A stretch of DNA of 64,000 nucleotides, from the NCBI GenBank assembly GCA_002356515.1, contig AP017605.1, positions 6,681,020 through 6,745,019 of the forward strand, written 5' to 3'. Positions 41,115 to 50,126 of this stretch are shown here, piece after piece. Each line of letters starts with the position of its first letter. The first letter of the stretch is position 1. Both the position numbers and the translations under genes were made by a program. The notes under the pieces were generated by a model. The model ran no database searches, was not told the origin of the DNA, and saw nothing but the letters and a program-made list of their open reading frames with translations. Source of the stretch: Mesorhizobium loti (GTDB taxonomy: Bacteria; Pseudomonadota; Alphaproteobacteria; Rhizobiales; Rhizobiaceae).

Positions 41115-42611
41115 TCAGTACCGTGGGCCGGCCACCATCCGCGCCACCCGCGTCATGTCGGTGCTCATCTCGCGGTCGTCGTCGAGCGGGCAGACGAGCG
41201 CGCGCACGGCGGCAAAGGTGCGCTGCGGCCCTTCGCCCATGCTGTCGACGACACCGCGCAACTCCACGCCGGTCGCCGCGAAGATCAGTTCCATCGCCAC
41301 GAGATAGCGCATGCGCTCGATGATCTCGGCGGTCTTGGCCACGACCCGCGGCGCCATCGATGATTGATCTTCGATGCCGTCCGAAACCGCGAGCGGGCTG
41401 AGCGACATCGGGTTGGCCAGATGTCGGATTTCGGCCTCCAGCGCGGAAAGCGGTTTCTGCAGTTCCGCATAACCCTGGCGGCTGCCACCCCTGGCCGACA
41501 GGAAGCGCGGCAGGTCGGCGATAACAGGCGACATCAGCTTCATGCAGCGATTGGCGGTGCCAACCGCGCAATGCGCCAGAGCCTGGCCGAGCTGTTCAAA
41601 GGCCAGCGTCATCGCCGTGAGGTCGAAATTGCCGTTGGAAATCACCCGTTCGCCCTCTGCCAGGATCACCGGATTGTCGCCCGAATGGGTCAGTTCGATC
41701 TCGGTCGCCAACCGGGCCTGTTCGAATGCATTCAGCAGGCCGCCCCAGACCTGCGGCACACAGCGATAGCTGAGCGGATCCTGCAGACGCCGCGCGGCCT
41801 TGTCCTGCCACAGACCGCTACCGGCCAGCTCCGTGCGGAGCCTGGCGCCGATCTCGCGCTGGCCGAAGGCCGGCCGCGCGGCCAGCGCCTGCTCGTCGAT
41901 CGCCGTGAGGGAGGAGCGGAACGCCTCGTAGTTGAGCGCCACTGCAGCCAGCGCCCAGTCGATGAGATTGGCGACGTCTTCGAGGCACAGGCACGCGGTT
42001 CCGGTCGACAGGCTGTTGGCGACGATAATCGCGTGGCCGTCCTTCTCGCGCAGATCGAGCGGCTCGAGCCCGGCCAGAGCGAGCGCCTCGGCGGAGGGCA
42101 TGATCCTGCCCTGGAACTCCGCCTCGCCATCGCCGCGCAACGACCTTGCCATATGGCCGAGATGGGCAAGGTCGGCCGCCCCGATCGAACCCCAGGTTGG
42201 GATCACCGGATGCACACCGGCATTGAGCGCTGCGACAAGGCCAAGAACCACGCGTTCGGAGGTGCCGGTGCCGCCGGCGGCCATGCCCGAGATGCGCGCG
42301 GCCATCAGTGCCCGCACCGCCTCGGTGGGCAGCGCCGGTCCGATGCCCATGCTGTGGCTGAGCGGTACGCTGTGCTGGAAGGCGATCAGATCGGCCTGCG
42401 CGAGCGGCGTGTCGACGCAGGCGCCGAGCCCCGTGGTGACGCCATACATCGGTCTGCCAAGCCCGGTGAGATGCTCGATCAGGGCGCGGCTTGCCCGGAT
42501 GCGGCGCATCGCCTCCTCGCCCAGCATGAGCCGGGCGTTGCGGCGTGCGATCTCGGCGACGTCAGCCACGCCGAGCGGCTTGGCATCGAGCAGTATCATG
42601 CGGCCTGTCAT
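41115..42611 (-). CDS. Aromatic-amino-acid-lyase family protein lacking the MIO triad
   Basis: A 498-residue HAL/PAL superfamily protein. Conserved features include the Tyr loop MYGVTTGLG, DPLSYRCVPQVWGG, SGDNPVI and NGNFDLTAMTLAFEQLG. The segment that normally reads GSVGASGDLAPLAH is GSIGAADLAHLGH, so the Ala-Ser-Gly that cyclises to the electrophilic MIO cofactor is replaced by Ala-Ala with one residue lost. The DNA is unambiguous and the frame intact around 42190. It cannot work as a normal ammonia-lyase; a different elimination, isomerase or binding role is possible. It follows the doeC-doeD-MDR genes by 139 bp on the same strand. Confidence 0.85.
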   Translation of the reverse strand: MTGRMILLDAKPLGVADVAEIARRNARLMLGEEAMRRIRASRALIEHLTGLGRPMYGVTTGLGACVDTPLAQADLIAFQHSVPLSHSMGIGPALPTEAVRALMAARISGMAAGGTGTSERVVLGLVAALNAGVHPVIPTWGSIGAADLAHLGHMARSLRGDGEAEFQGRIMPSAEALALAGLEPLDLREKDGHAIIVANSLSTGTACLCLEDVANLIDWALAAVALNYEAFRSSLTAIDEQALAARPAFGQREIGARLRTELAGSGLWQDKAARRLQDPLSYRCVPQVWGGLLNAFEQARLATEIELTHSGDNPVILAEGERVISNGNFDLTAMTLAFEQLGQALAHCAVGTANRCMKLMSPVIADLPRFLSARGGSRQGYAELQKPLSALEAEIRHLANPMSLSPLAVSDGIEDQSSMAPRVVAKTAEIIERMRYLVAMELIFAATGVELRGVVDSMGEGPQRTFAAVRALVCPLDDDREMSTDMTRVARMVAGPRY

Positions 42612-42750
42612 GTCTCGCCTGTATCCTGTGACCAGAGGCCCGGACCAGCACTACAACGGGCGTCGCCGTTTGTGACGGCTCGCAGACGCGACTGCAAGCC
42701 ATTCCGATTGGGGCAGAGGCGACAAGGCGGCCAGAGCGAGGGTCAGGAGA

Positions 42751-43854
42751 CTATGCCGGCCGGTCCGCGATGGCGTCGGGCACCACGACCAGCTTGCCGA
42801 CGAAATCCTTGGCGACGAAGTCCGCCTGCGCGCGATGAAAATCGGAGAGCCTGTGGACGCCGCCGACCAGCGGCCGGATCTTCTTCGCTTCGATATACCC
42901 GACGATGCGGCGGAAATCGGCGCGCGTGCCCTGGCTCGAGCCATGCAACTGCAACTGCTTGAGATACATGGTCCTGAGATCGAGCTGCACGACCGGCCCT
43001 GCGATCGCGCCGGCGGTGGTGTAGCGGCCTTCGGGCCGGAGAATCCGCAGCAGATCGTTGAAGATCGCGCCGCCGACGAGATCGGCCACCACGTCGATCG
43101 GCTGGCCGTGGGTTGCCTCGGCCACCGCCTGCGGCAGGTCGGCGACGCCGCGGGTGATGACAGCCTCGGCGCCGATGTCGAGCACCGCTTGTTCCTTGCC
43201 CTTGCCGACAACGGCATAGGGAATGGCGCCGCGCGCCCGTGCCAATTGCACGATGCCGGAGCCGACACCGCCCGAGGCGCCGGTGACCAGCACCCGCTCG
43301 CCGGCCTTCAAGCCGGCGCGTTCCAGCATCTGCTCGCCGGTCAGATAGGCACAGCAGAAGGTGGCGAGTTCGACGTCGCTCATATCCGTGTCGACGACAT
43401 GTGCATTCTGCGCCGGCACCGCCTGATACTCGGCATAACCGCCGTCGCGGCCATGGCCCATATAGTCGATATCGGCGAGTGAATCGTCGTTGCGGTTGTA
43501 GATGGAGAAATCGACCATCACCCGCTCGCCTATGCGGTCCGGCGAAACGCCGTCACCGACGGCAACGATGGTGCCAACCGTGTCCGTGCCCTGGATGCGC
43601 GGGAAAACAAGCGTGTTGCCCTGCCTCCGCCAGGTCGACACGGCGGCGGCGTCCTCTTCCGTGCCATAGGCGCCCTGACGCACCCAGACGTCAGTGTTGT
43701 TCATCCCGCAGGCGCTGACCTTGACCAGCACCTCACCCGGGGCGGGCGCGGGCACCTTTACATCGGTGCGGTAGACGAGCTTTTCCGGTCCGCCGTGCCC
43801 GGTGAGCAGCACGGCAGCCATGGTGGCGGGGAGGGTTCTGGTCATGGCATTCAT
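42751..43854 (-). CDS. MDR-family NADPH:quinone reductase-like oxidoreductase
   Basis: A 367-residue medium-chain oxidoreductase. The N-terminal GroES-like domain has SACGMNNTDVWVRQGAYG, and the nucleotide motif is VTGASGGVGSGIVQLARARG. It lacks the structural-zinc Cys cluster. ATG 43854 lies eight bases after the doeD stop, so it is the third gene of the doeC-doeD operon. This gene is not part of the standard ectoine pathway that I know; it could reduce a reactive enal or ketone by-product. Confidence 0.84.
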   Translation of the reverse strand: MNAMTRTLPATMAAVLLTGHGGPEKLVYRTDVKVPAPAPGEVLVKVSACGMNNTDVWVRQGAYGTEEDAAAVSTWRRQGNTLVFPRIQGTDTVGTIVAVGDGVSPDRIGERVMVDFSIYNRNDDSLADIDYMGHGRDGGYAEYQAVPAQNAHVVDTDMSDVELATFCCAYLTGEQMLERAGLKAGERVLVTGASGGVGSGIVQLARARGAIPYAVVGKGKEQAVLDIGAEAVITRGVADLPQAVAEATHGQPIDVVADLVGGAIFNDLLRILRPEGRYTTAGAIAGPVVQLDLRTMYLKQLQLHGSSQGTRADFRRIVGYIEAKKIRPLVGGVHRLSDFHRAQADFVAKDFVGKLVVVPDAIADRPA

Positions 43855-43862
43855 CGTAGATC

Positions 43863-45242
43863 TCAGAGATTGGCAAACACGCTTTTCACCGCATCCGCCG
43901 TCTTCGAAACGACGATGTCGGCTTCCTCGCGCGTCAGGCAAAGCGGCGGCGCGAAGCCGAGAATATCGCCCTGCGGCATGGCGCGGCCGATGACGCCGCT
44001 TGCGGCAAGCGCTGTCGCCACTTGCGGCCCGATCTTCTGCGAAGCGTCGAAGAACACCCGGTCGTCCTTGTCGGCGACGAACTCGACCGCCGCCAACATG
44101 CCGTCGCCGCGAACGTCGCCGACATTCTTATGGCCGCCGACCGCCTTGGCCAGCTCGGCGCGGAAATAGGCGCCGGTCTCCCTGGCATTGGTCACCAGGT
44201 CCATCTCGTCGATCAGTTCGAGATTGGCGACGCCTGCGGCAACGCAGATCGGATGCGCCGAATAGGTCCAGCCATGGCCGAGCGAACCGAGCTTGTCGGA
44301 ACCCTGTACCAGCACCTGCCACATCTTGTCGGCGACGATGACGCCCGACAGCGGCGCATAGGCCGAGGTCAGGCCCTTAGCGATGGTGATCAGGTCCGGC
44401 TTGATGCCGTAATGATCGGAGCCGAACATCGTGCCCAGCCGGCCAAAACCCGTCACCACCTCGTCGGCGACCAGCAGCACGTCATATTTCTTCAGCACCG
44501 CCTGGATCTTCTCCCAGTAGCCGGCCGGCGGCGGCACGATGCCGCCCGTGCCGAGGATCGGCTCGCCGATGAAGGCGGCGACGGTTTCGGGACCTTCGGC
44601 CAGGATCATTTCCTCGAGCTTGTCGGCGCAATGCTGCGAGAATTGCTCCTCGCTCATCGAGCGGTCGGCGCGGCGGAAATAATAGGGGGCCTCGGTGTGC
44701 AGCACCGGCGCGCGCGGCAGGTCGAAGGCGTTGTGGAACAGGTCGAGCCCGGTCAGCGATCCGGTCATGACGCCCGAGCCGTGATAGCCGCGCCAGCGCG
44801 AGATGATCTTCTTCTTCTCCGGCCGGCCCAGCACATTGTTGTAGTACCAGATCAGCTTGATGTTGGTCTCGTTGGCGTCCGAGCCCGAGAGGCCGAAATA
44901 GACCCTCGACATGCCCTTGGGCGCGCGGTCGATGATCATCTTAGCCAACGTGATCGAGGCCTCGGTGCCGTGGCCGACATAGGCGTGGTAGTAGGCGAGG
45001 TTCTTCGCCTGGTTGGCGATGGCATCTGATATTTTCTGGCGGCCATAGCCGACATTGACGCAATAGAGGCCGGCAAAGGCATCGATGCTCTTCCTGCCAT
45101 TGTTGTCCCAGACGGTGACGCCTTCGCCGCCAGCCATGATGCGGGTCGGGGATTCACCCCGCGCGTGCGTGCCCATATGCGTCGAGGGATGGAAGAAGTG
45201 GTCGCGATCCCAGGCGGCGAGTTCGTTGGACTGGTCGAGCAT
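43863..45242 (-). CDS. doeD: Diaminobutyrate transaminase of ectoine degradation (class III aminotransferase)
   Basis: A 459-residue omega-aminotransferase. PLP contacts are visible in GLSGSDANETNIKLI, WRGYHGSG and ADEVVTGFGRLG, and the Schiff-base Lys in TIAKGLTSAYAPLSG. In ectoine catabolism this enzyme converts L-2,4-diaminobutyrate to aspartate-semialdehyde. The assignment rests on context: it follows the doeC-type dehydrogenase by 32 bp and lies beside doeX, enuR and ehu-eut genes. Other 4-aminobutyrate or putrescine transaminases look similar, so the sequence alone would not decide. Confidence 0.82.
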   Translation of the reverse strand: MLDQSNELAAWDRDHFFHPSTHMGTHARGESPTRIMAGGEGVTVWDNNGRKSIDAFAGLYCVNVGYGRQKISDAIANQAKNLAYYHAYVGHGTEASITLAKMIIDRAPKGMSRVYFGLSGSDANETNIKLIWYYNNVLGRPEKKKIISRWRGYHGSGVMTGSLTGLDLFHNAFDLPRAPVLHTEAPYYFRRADRSMSEEQFSQHCADKLEEMILAEGPETVAAFIGEPILGTGGIVPPPAGYWEKIQAVLKKYDVLLVADEVVTGFGRLGTMFGSDHYGIKPDLITIAKGLTSAYAPLSGVIVADKMWQVLVQGSDKLGSLGHGWTYSAHPICVAAGVANLELIDEMDLVTNARETGAYFRAELAKAVGGHKNVGDVRGDGMLAAVEFVADKDDRVFFDASQKIGPQVATALAASGVIGRAMPQGDILGFAPPLCLTREEADIVVSKTADAVKSVFANL

Positions 45243-45274
45243 TCTTTTGACTCCTTGAGAAATCCGGGTGGGGT

Positions 45275-46768
45275 CTAAGCCACATCTAAACAGAGATATT
45301 TGAGATCCGTGAAAGCTTCGAGGCCATGGCGCGAGCCTTCGCGGCCGATGCCGGACTGCTTGACGCCGCCAAACGGGATCGGCGCGCCGGTGATCTTGAC
45401 GCGGTTGATGGCGACCATGCCGGAATCGAGCGCACGGCCCATGCGCTGCTGGCGGGCGCCGTTCTCGGTCACGACATAGGCGACCAGGCCATATTCGGTG
45501 GCGTTAGCGCGCCCGATCACTTCATCCTCGCTGTCGAACGGCGTGACGGCGGCGACCGGCCCAAAAGTCTCCTCGCGCATGATCAGCGCCGCGTCGGCGA
45601 CATCGGCCAGCAGCGTCGGCTGGTAGAACAGCGGCCCGGCCGGATGCCGCTTGCCGCCGGCGAGGCAGCGTGCACCCTGGGCGAGGGCATCAGTGACCTG
45701 TTCCTCGACCTTCGCCACGGCGCGCTCATGCATCAGCGGCCCGATGTCGGTCTCCTCGGCCAGGCCGTTGCCGGTCCGCAATGCCTCGATGCGCTTGGCA
45801 AAGGCGGCGCAGAAGCGGTCGTAGATCGGGCGCTGGACATAGATGCGGTTGGCTGCGAGACAGTCCTGGCCCGATGTGGCGAATTTGGCATCGATGGCGA
45901 TGTTCACCGCTCTGTCGATATCCGCGTCGGCAAAGACGATCAGCGGGGCGTGGCCGCCAAGCTCCATCACCAGCCGCTTCATCGTCGGCGCGCACTGCGT
46001 GGCGATCAGCCTGCCGATCTCGGTCGAGCCCGTAAAACTCATGGCGCGGACGCGTGGGTCCTCGCACATGCGGCCAACGATCGTCGCGGCCTTGCCGGTG
46101 ACGATGTTGAAAACGCCGGCCGGCAGGCCTGCGCGTTCGCCGAGCTCGGCCAGCGCCAGCGCCGACAGCGGCGTTTCCGAGGACGGATGCGCGACAATGG
46201 TGCAGCCGGCGGCGAGAGCGGCGGCCGCCTTGCGGGTCAGCATGGCCGAGGGAAAATTCCACGGCGTGACGACACCGACGATACCGAGCGGCTCGCGCCG
46301 CACCATCATTTCCGCATCAGGCAAATGGCTGGTGACGCTCTCGGCGTTCAGACGTTTGGCTTCCTCCGCATACCATTCGACGAAGGAGGCGGCATAATCG
46401 ATTTCGCCGAGCGACTCCTGCAGCGGCTTGCCCTGCTCCAGCGTCATCAGCAAAGCGAGGTCGTCTTTCGCGGCGATGATCAGCTCGAACCATTTTCGCA
46501 GGATTTCCGACCGCTTCTGCGGCAGCAGCGACCGCCAGGCCGGAAAAGCGCGGGCGGCGGCATCGATCGCTTTTGTCGTTTGCCGTGCATCCAGCGCGGC
46601 GACAAAGGCGACGGTGGTGCCGGTCGCCGGATCGGTGACCTCAAAACTTTCAGCAGGCTCACTCGCCGTCCAGTGGCCGTCGACATAGGCGAGTTCGCGC
46701 AGCAGCCGGCGGTCGGCAAAGCGGTCGAGCGCTTCATGGCGATGCGAGCGGGCAAAATGCGCGGACAT
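45275..46768 (-). CDS. doeC: Aspartate-semialdehyde (succinate-semialdehyde-type) dehydrogenase of ectoine degradation
   Basis: A 497-residue aldehyde dehydrogenase. Catalytic residues: Asn in VTPWNFPSAM, Glu in VMELGGHAP and Cys in SGQDCLAANR; the NAD motif is FTGSTEIGRLI. GGAGG lies eight bases before ATG 46768. It heads the leftward operon doeC-doeD-MDR and would oxidise aspartate-semialdehyde to aspartate, the last step of ectoine catabolism. By sequence it is of the GabD class, and succinate semialdehyde activity is also likely. Confidence 0.82.
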   Translation of the reverse strand: MSAHFARSHRHEALDRFADRRLLRELAYVDGHWTASEPAESFEVTDPATGTTVAFVAALDARQTTKAIDAAARAFPAWRSLLPQKRSEILRKWFELIIAAKDDLALLMTLEQGKPLQESLGEIDYAASFVEWYAEEAKRLNAESVTSHLPDAEMMVRREPLGIVGVVTPWNFPSAMLTRKAAAALAAGCTIVAHPSSETPLSALALAELGERAGLPAGVFNIVTGKAATIVGRMCEDPRVRAMSFTGSTEIGRLIATQCAPTMKRLVMELGGHAPLIVFADADIDRAVNIAIDAKFATSGQDCLAANRIYVQRPIYDRFCAAFAKRIEALRTGNGLAEETDIGPLMHERAVAKVEEQVTDALAQGARCLAGGKRHPAGPLFYQPTLLADVADAALIMREETFGPVAAVTPFDSEDEVIGRANATEYGLVAYVVTENGARQQRMGRALDSGMVAINRVKITGAPIPFGGVKQSGIGREGSRHGLEAFTDLKYLCLDVA

Positions 46769-46952
46769 GGTCGAAACCTCCCGGTTCGGTCTGATGCCGG
46801 GAGAGTATCCATAGAGGGCAGACAGAGAGGCTGTTTGGACAGCTCTATGGAGAGAGGTTGTCTCTATTAGCCTGCGGGCGCAGACGATCTCTCTGGCTAA
46901 CCAGCGGACTGCTGCTCCCAAACCGTGATAATTGGCCGAAGCTTCCCCAACG

Positions 46953-47136
46953 TCGTCATCCACGGGCGGAGCAGGAGCCAAGCTCCGTCGCGAAGACCCG
47001 AGGATCCATGCCGGGACGCTGACGTAGAGTGCAGCGGAGCAGAATTCTGCACCGTTGTGGCGCTTTCGAGGTCGCGGCATGGATCCTGGGGTCTGCGCTG
47101 CGTCGCTTCGCTCCTTGCTCCTCCCCAGGATGACGA
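46953..47136. repeat. Intergenic palindromic repeat element, about 184 bp
   Basis: The two ends are imperfect inverted copies: TCGTCATCC at 46953 against GGATGACGA at 47128-47136, and GGATCCATGCCG near 47002 against CGGCATGGATCC near 47075-47086. The whole forms a long cruciform-capable structure with no coding sequence, between doeC and doeX. Elements with this GGATCCATGCC core are frequent in rhizobial intergenic regions as I recall; a count in the genome would confirm it. Confidence 0.65.
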
Positions 47137-47190
47137 AGTGATGGACGTTTCAGCCATCTCCTGGATGCGAGGTGATAAGGGAGATCGAGC

Positions 47191-47682
47191 TCACTGCGAT
47201 GCCGGCAACAGGTCGGCAATGGGCAGCGCGATATCGTCCTTCACCGTCTTGATGACGATGTAGGTGAAGTAACGGTCGATGCCGATCTCGCGCTCCAGCA
47301 GACTGTCAACCAGCCGCTGGTAGGCGTCGATGTCGCGGGTCATCACCTTCAGCACATAATCGACCCCGCCGCCCACCGACCAGCAGGCGACGATCTCGGG
47401 AATGTCGCGGATGACACGCTCGAAACGGTCGAAATCGGCCTGGCGGTGGCTGGCCAGCGTCACCTCCATCAGCACGGTGGCGACCGGCGCCACCACGCGC
47501 ATGGCGATCCTTGCGTGATAGCCCGAGACGATGCCGGCTTTCTCCAGCTTGCGCAGCCGCATCCAGCATGGGGTCGGCGACAGCCCGACCTGCTCGGCCA
47601 GCGCCAGCTTGGTGATGCGCCCGTCGCGCTGGATGGCTTCGAGGATTTTGAGGTCGATGGCGTCGAGTTTCGCGGCAGTCAT
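47191..47682 (-). CDS. doeX: Lrp/AsnC-family regulator of ectoine degradation
   Basis: A 163-residue regulator. The N-terminal HTH is LDAIDLKILEAIQRDGRIT followed by LAEQVGLSPTPCWMRLRKLE; the C-terminal RAM/ligand domain holds VGGGVDYVLKVMTRD. An AsnC-type gene (asnC/doeX) is a regular member of ectoine catabolic loci, and here it sits between doeC and the divergent enuR gene, 83 bp from its start. It may respond to diaminobutyrate derivatives, as the family senses amino acids. The ribosome-binding site is weak. Confidence 0.84.
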   Translation of the reverse strand: MTAAKLDAIDLKILEAIQRDGRITKLALAEQVGLSPTPCWMRLRKLEKAGIVSGYHARIAMRVVAPVATVLMEVTLASHRQADFDRFERVIRDIPEIVACWSVGGGVDYVLKVMTRDIDAYQRLVDSLLEREIGIDRYFTYIVIKTVKDDIALPIADLLPASQ

Positions 47683-47765
47683 CAGGGTCCACTTTTTCGT
47701 CAACAGTACCATGATGGCGCATTATTTCGATTGTCAATTGCACTGATTTCGATCTCTAATAAGTC

Positions 47766-49151
47766 ATGACATTGTGGCAACCCGACCCCGCGCTCATAAG
47801 GCGACCAGCCTATCAATCGCTGGCCGACCAGTTCGCCCGCGCCATCCATGACGGGCGGCTTGCCAATGGCGCACGGCTGCCGACGCATCGCCGGCTGGCC
47901 GACGATCTCAAACTGTCGGTGCAAACGGTCAGCCGCGCCTATGAGGAACTGATCCGGCGCGGCCTGATTTCCGGCGAGATCGGCCGCGGCAGCTTCGTCC
48001 AGACGCAGCGCCGCGAGCCGGAGCCGCCCTATCTGCCCGAACGTCTCGGCGAGGTCATCGACCTCTCCATCCTGAAGCCGGTCTGCGAGCCGATGCATCT
48101 GGAGCGGTTGAAGCAGGCATTGGGCTGGCTCGCCGAAAACCTGCCGTCGAGTTCGGCGCTGTCCTTCCGGCCCAACATGGTGTTTCCGCGCCACCGTGCC
48201 GTGGCGGTCGAATGGCTGAAACTATGCGGGCTGGATGTCTCCGCACAGAACATCAGCCTGACCAACGGCGCCACCGCCGGCATGACGGTGGCGCTGATGA
48301 GCGTGGCGCCGCCGGGCTCGACCGTTGCCACCGAGGCGATCGGCCACCACACGCTGGTGCCGCTGGCGCGCTATCTCGGCTTCAACCTTGAAGGCCTGCC
48401 GATCGATGACAACGGCCTGATCCCGGAGGCGCTGGACGAAGCTTGCCGGCTTTCCGACATCCGCGCTGTGTTCGTCCAGCCGTCGGTGATCAACCCGACG
48501 GCGACGCTGATGGATGCTGCAAGGCGCGAGCAGATCGGCGCGGTTGCGCGCAAGCACGACATCGCCATCATCGAGAACGATGTGCTGGGTCCGCTGGTCG
48601 AGGACCGGCCGCCGCCGGTCGCGGCTTTCGCGCCGGAGCGCACGCTTTACGTCACCTCCTTCACCAAGATCACCGTGCCCGGCCTGCGCATCGGCTACCT
48701 CGCCGCGCCCGACCGCTATGTCGCCGCCGTCGCCAACCGGCACCTGGTTTCCAACTGGATGGCAACGCCGCTGGTGGCCGAGATCGCCACCAAATGGGTG
48801 ACCGACGGCACGGCGATGGAGCTGGTGCGCTGGCAGCGCACCGCACTGCGGCGGCGGCAGGACATCGCCGCGGAGGTGCTTGCCGGGATCGACTATCGCG
48901 CCCGGCGCGACGGGCTGCACGTCTGGCTGCAACTGCCCGACAACCGCGCAGAGGAGGGGTTTGTCGCCCAGGCGCGGCTGCAGGGCGTGGCGATTGCGCC
49001 GGGCACCTCCTTCCGCATTTCGGATGCGCCATGGCACCCGGCGGTTCGCATCTCGCTGGGCTCGACCACCGAGGGGGAACTGCGCGCCGGCCTCGGCGTT
49101 GTCACCAAGCTGCTGCTTGGCGATCCCGAGCATTTGTTGCTTGCCATTTAG
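47766..49151 (+). CDS. enuR: MocR/GntR-type PLP-dependent regulator of ectoine catabolism
   Basis: A 461-residue regulator with an N-terminal GntR winged helix (residues about 15-80; LPTHRRLADDLKLSVQTVSRA) and an aminotransferase-like effector domain. The PLP-binding Lys is in VTSFTKITVPGLRIGYL. EnuR is known to hold PLP and to sense N-acetyl-diaminobutyrate and diaminobutyrate, derepressing ectoine genes. It lies directly upstream of ehuA on the same strand and divergent from doeX. A 31-bp palindrome before ehuA is a candidate binding site. Confidence 0.88.
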   Translation: MTLWQPDPALIRRPAYQSLADQFARAIHDGRLANGARLPTHRRLADDLKLSVQTVSRAYEELIRRGLISGEIGRGSFVQTQRREPEPPYLPERLGEVIDLSILKPVCEPMHLERLKQALGWLAENLPSSSALSFRPNMVFPRHRAVAVEWLKLCGLDVSAQNISLTNGATAGMTVALMSVAPPGSTVATEAIGHHTLVPLARYLGFNLEGLPIDDNGLIPEALDEACRLSDIRAVFVQPSVINPTATLMDAARREQIGAVARKHDIAIIENDVLGPLVEDRPPPVAAFAPERTLYVTSFTKITVPGLRIGYLAAPDRYVAAVANRHLVSNWMATPLVAEIATKWVTDGTAMELVRWQRTALRRRQDIAAEVLAGIDYRARRDGLHVWLQLPDNRAEEGFVAQARLQGVAIAPGTSFRISDAPWHPAVRISLGSTTEGELRAGLGVVTKLLLGDPEHLLLAI

Positions 49152-49179
49152 GCCGATATTGCTCCCAAATTGTGCGGAA

Positions 49180-49217
49180 TGGGAAATATTGTCATGATAT
49201 TATTTTCCCAATTGACA
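49180..49217 (+). promoter_or_regulatory. Candidate EnuR operator and promoter region of the ehu-eut operon
   Basis: TGGGAAATA (49180-49188) and TATTTTCCCA (49201-49210) form an inverted repeat around TTGTCATGATAT. TTGACA follows at 49212-49217 as a possible -35, so a bound regulator would sit next to the polymerase. The AT-rich block stands out from its GC-rich surroundings. Confidence 0.6.
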
Positions 49218-49276
49218 TGATTTGGCGCGTTCCGCATCGTTAAGGGGCACAGGCTTCTCCAGCAGGGGAAATTCAT

Positions 49277-50062
49277 TTGTCCACACCCATCATCAAGATC
49301 GACGGCATCTCGAAGAGCTTTGGCAGCTTCAAGGTGCTCGACGGCCTGTCGATGCAGGTCATGCCGCGCGAGAAGCTGGCGCTGATCGGCCCGTCCGGCT
49401 CGGGCAAGACGACGATCCTGCGCATCCTGATGACGCTGGAGCGCATCGATGGCGGTCATATCCAGATCGAGGGCGAGCAGCTCTACCACATGGAGCGCAA
49501 TGGCCAGCTGCTGCCGGCCGACGAGCGGCATCTGGCGCGGATGCGCCAGAAGATCGGCATGGTCTTCCAACTGTTCAACCTGTTTCCGCACAAGAGCGTC
49601 ATCGACAATGTGACGCTGGCGCCGATGCTGACCAAGGGCACGCCGCGCGCCGCCGCCGAAAAGCGGGCGATGGAACTGCTCGACATGGTCGGCATGGCCG
49701 ACAAGGCCAAGGCGATGCCGGCGCAACTGTCCGGCGGCCAGAAGCAGCGCGTGGCGATCGCCCGCGCGCTCGCTCTGCAGCCGAAGATCATGCTGTTCGA
49801 TGAGGTGACGTCGGCGCTCGATCCGGAACTGGTCGAGGAAGTGCTCAATGTCCTGTGGCGGCTCTGCGCCGAGACCGACATGACCATGCTCCTGGTCACC
49901 CACGAGATGGGTTTTGCCCACGACTTCGCTGACCGGGTGCTGTTCTTCGATCGTGGCAAGATCGTCGAGGAAGGCAAGCCTGACGAGATTTTCCGCCATC
50001 CCAAACAGGAGCGCACGCAAGGCTTCCTGAAGAAGATCATCGCGGCCGGACATCGCGTCTGA
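49277..50062 (+). CDS. ehuA: Ectoine/hydroxyectoine ABC importer ATPase
   Basis: A 261-residue amino-acid-type ATPase: Walker A GPSGSGKTT, signature LSGGQKQRVAIARAL, Walker B IMLFDEVTSALD, switch His in VTHEMGFAHDF. The start is a TTG at 49277, supported by AGGGGAA seven bases upstream; there is no in-frame ATG at a sensible place. It is the first gene of the ehuABCD-eutABC-doeAB operon. In Sinorhizobium meliloti Ehu imports ectoines as nutrients. Confidence 0.9.
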   Translation: MSTPIIKIDGISKSFGSFKVLDGLSMQVMPREKLALIGPSGSGKTTILRILMTLERIDGGHIQIEGEQLYHMERNGQLLPADERHLARMRQKIGMVFQLFNLFPHKSVIDNVTLAPMLTKGTPRAAAEKRAMELLDMVGMADKAKAMPAQLSGGQKQRVAIARALALQPKIMLFDEVTSALDPELVEEVLNVLWRLCAETDMTMLLVTHEMGFAHDFADRVLFFDRGKIVEEGKPDEIFRHPKQERTQGFLKKIIAAGHRV

Positions 50063-50126
50063 CCGCTTTGCGGGGCGGAAGATCGCCCCAACCAAACCAA
50101 GAAACGAAAACAAGGAGCTGGGAACA

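Noticed and set aside
41115..42611. Annotation as histidine ammonia-lyase hutH
   Set aside because: The Ala-Ser-Gly triad needed to form MIO is missing and no hutU, hutI or hutG is nearby.
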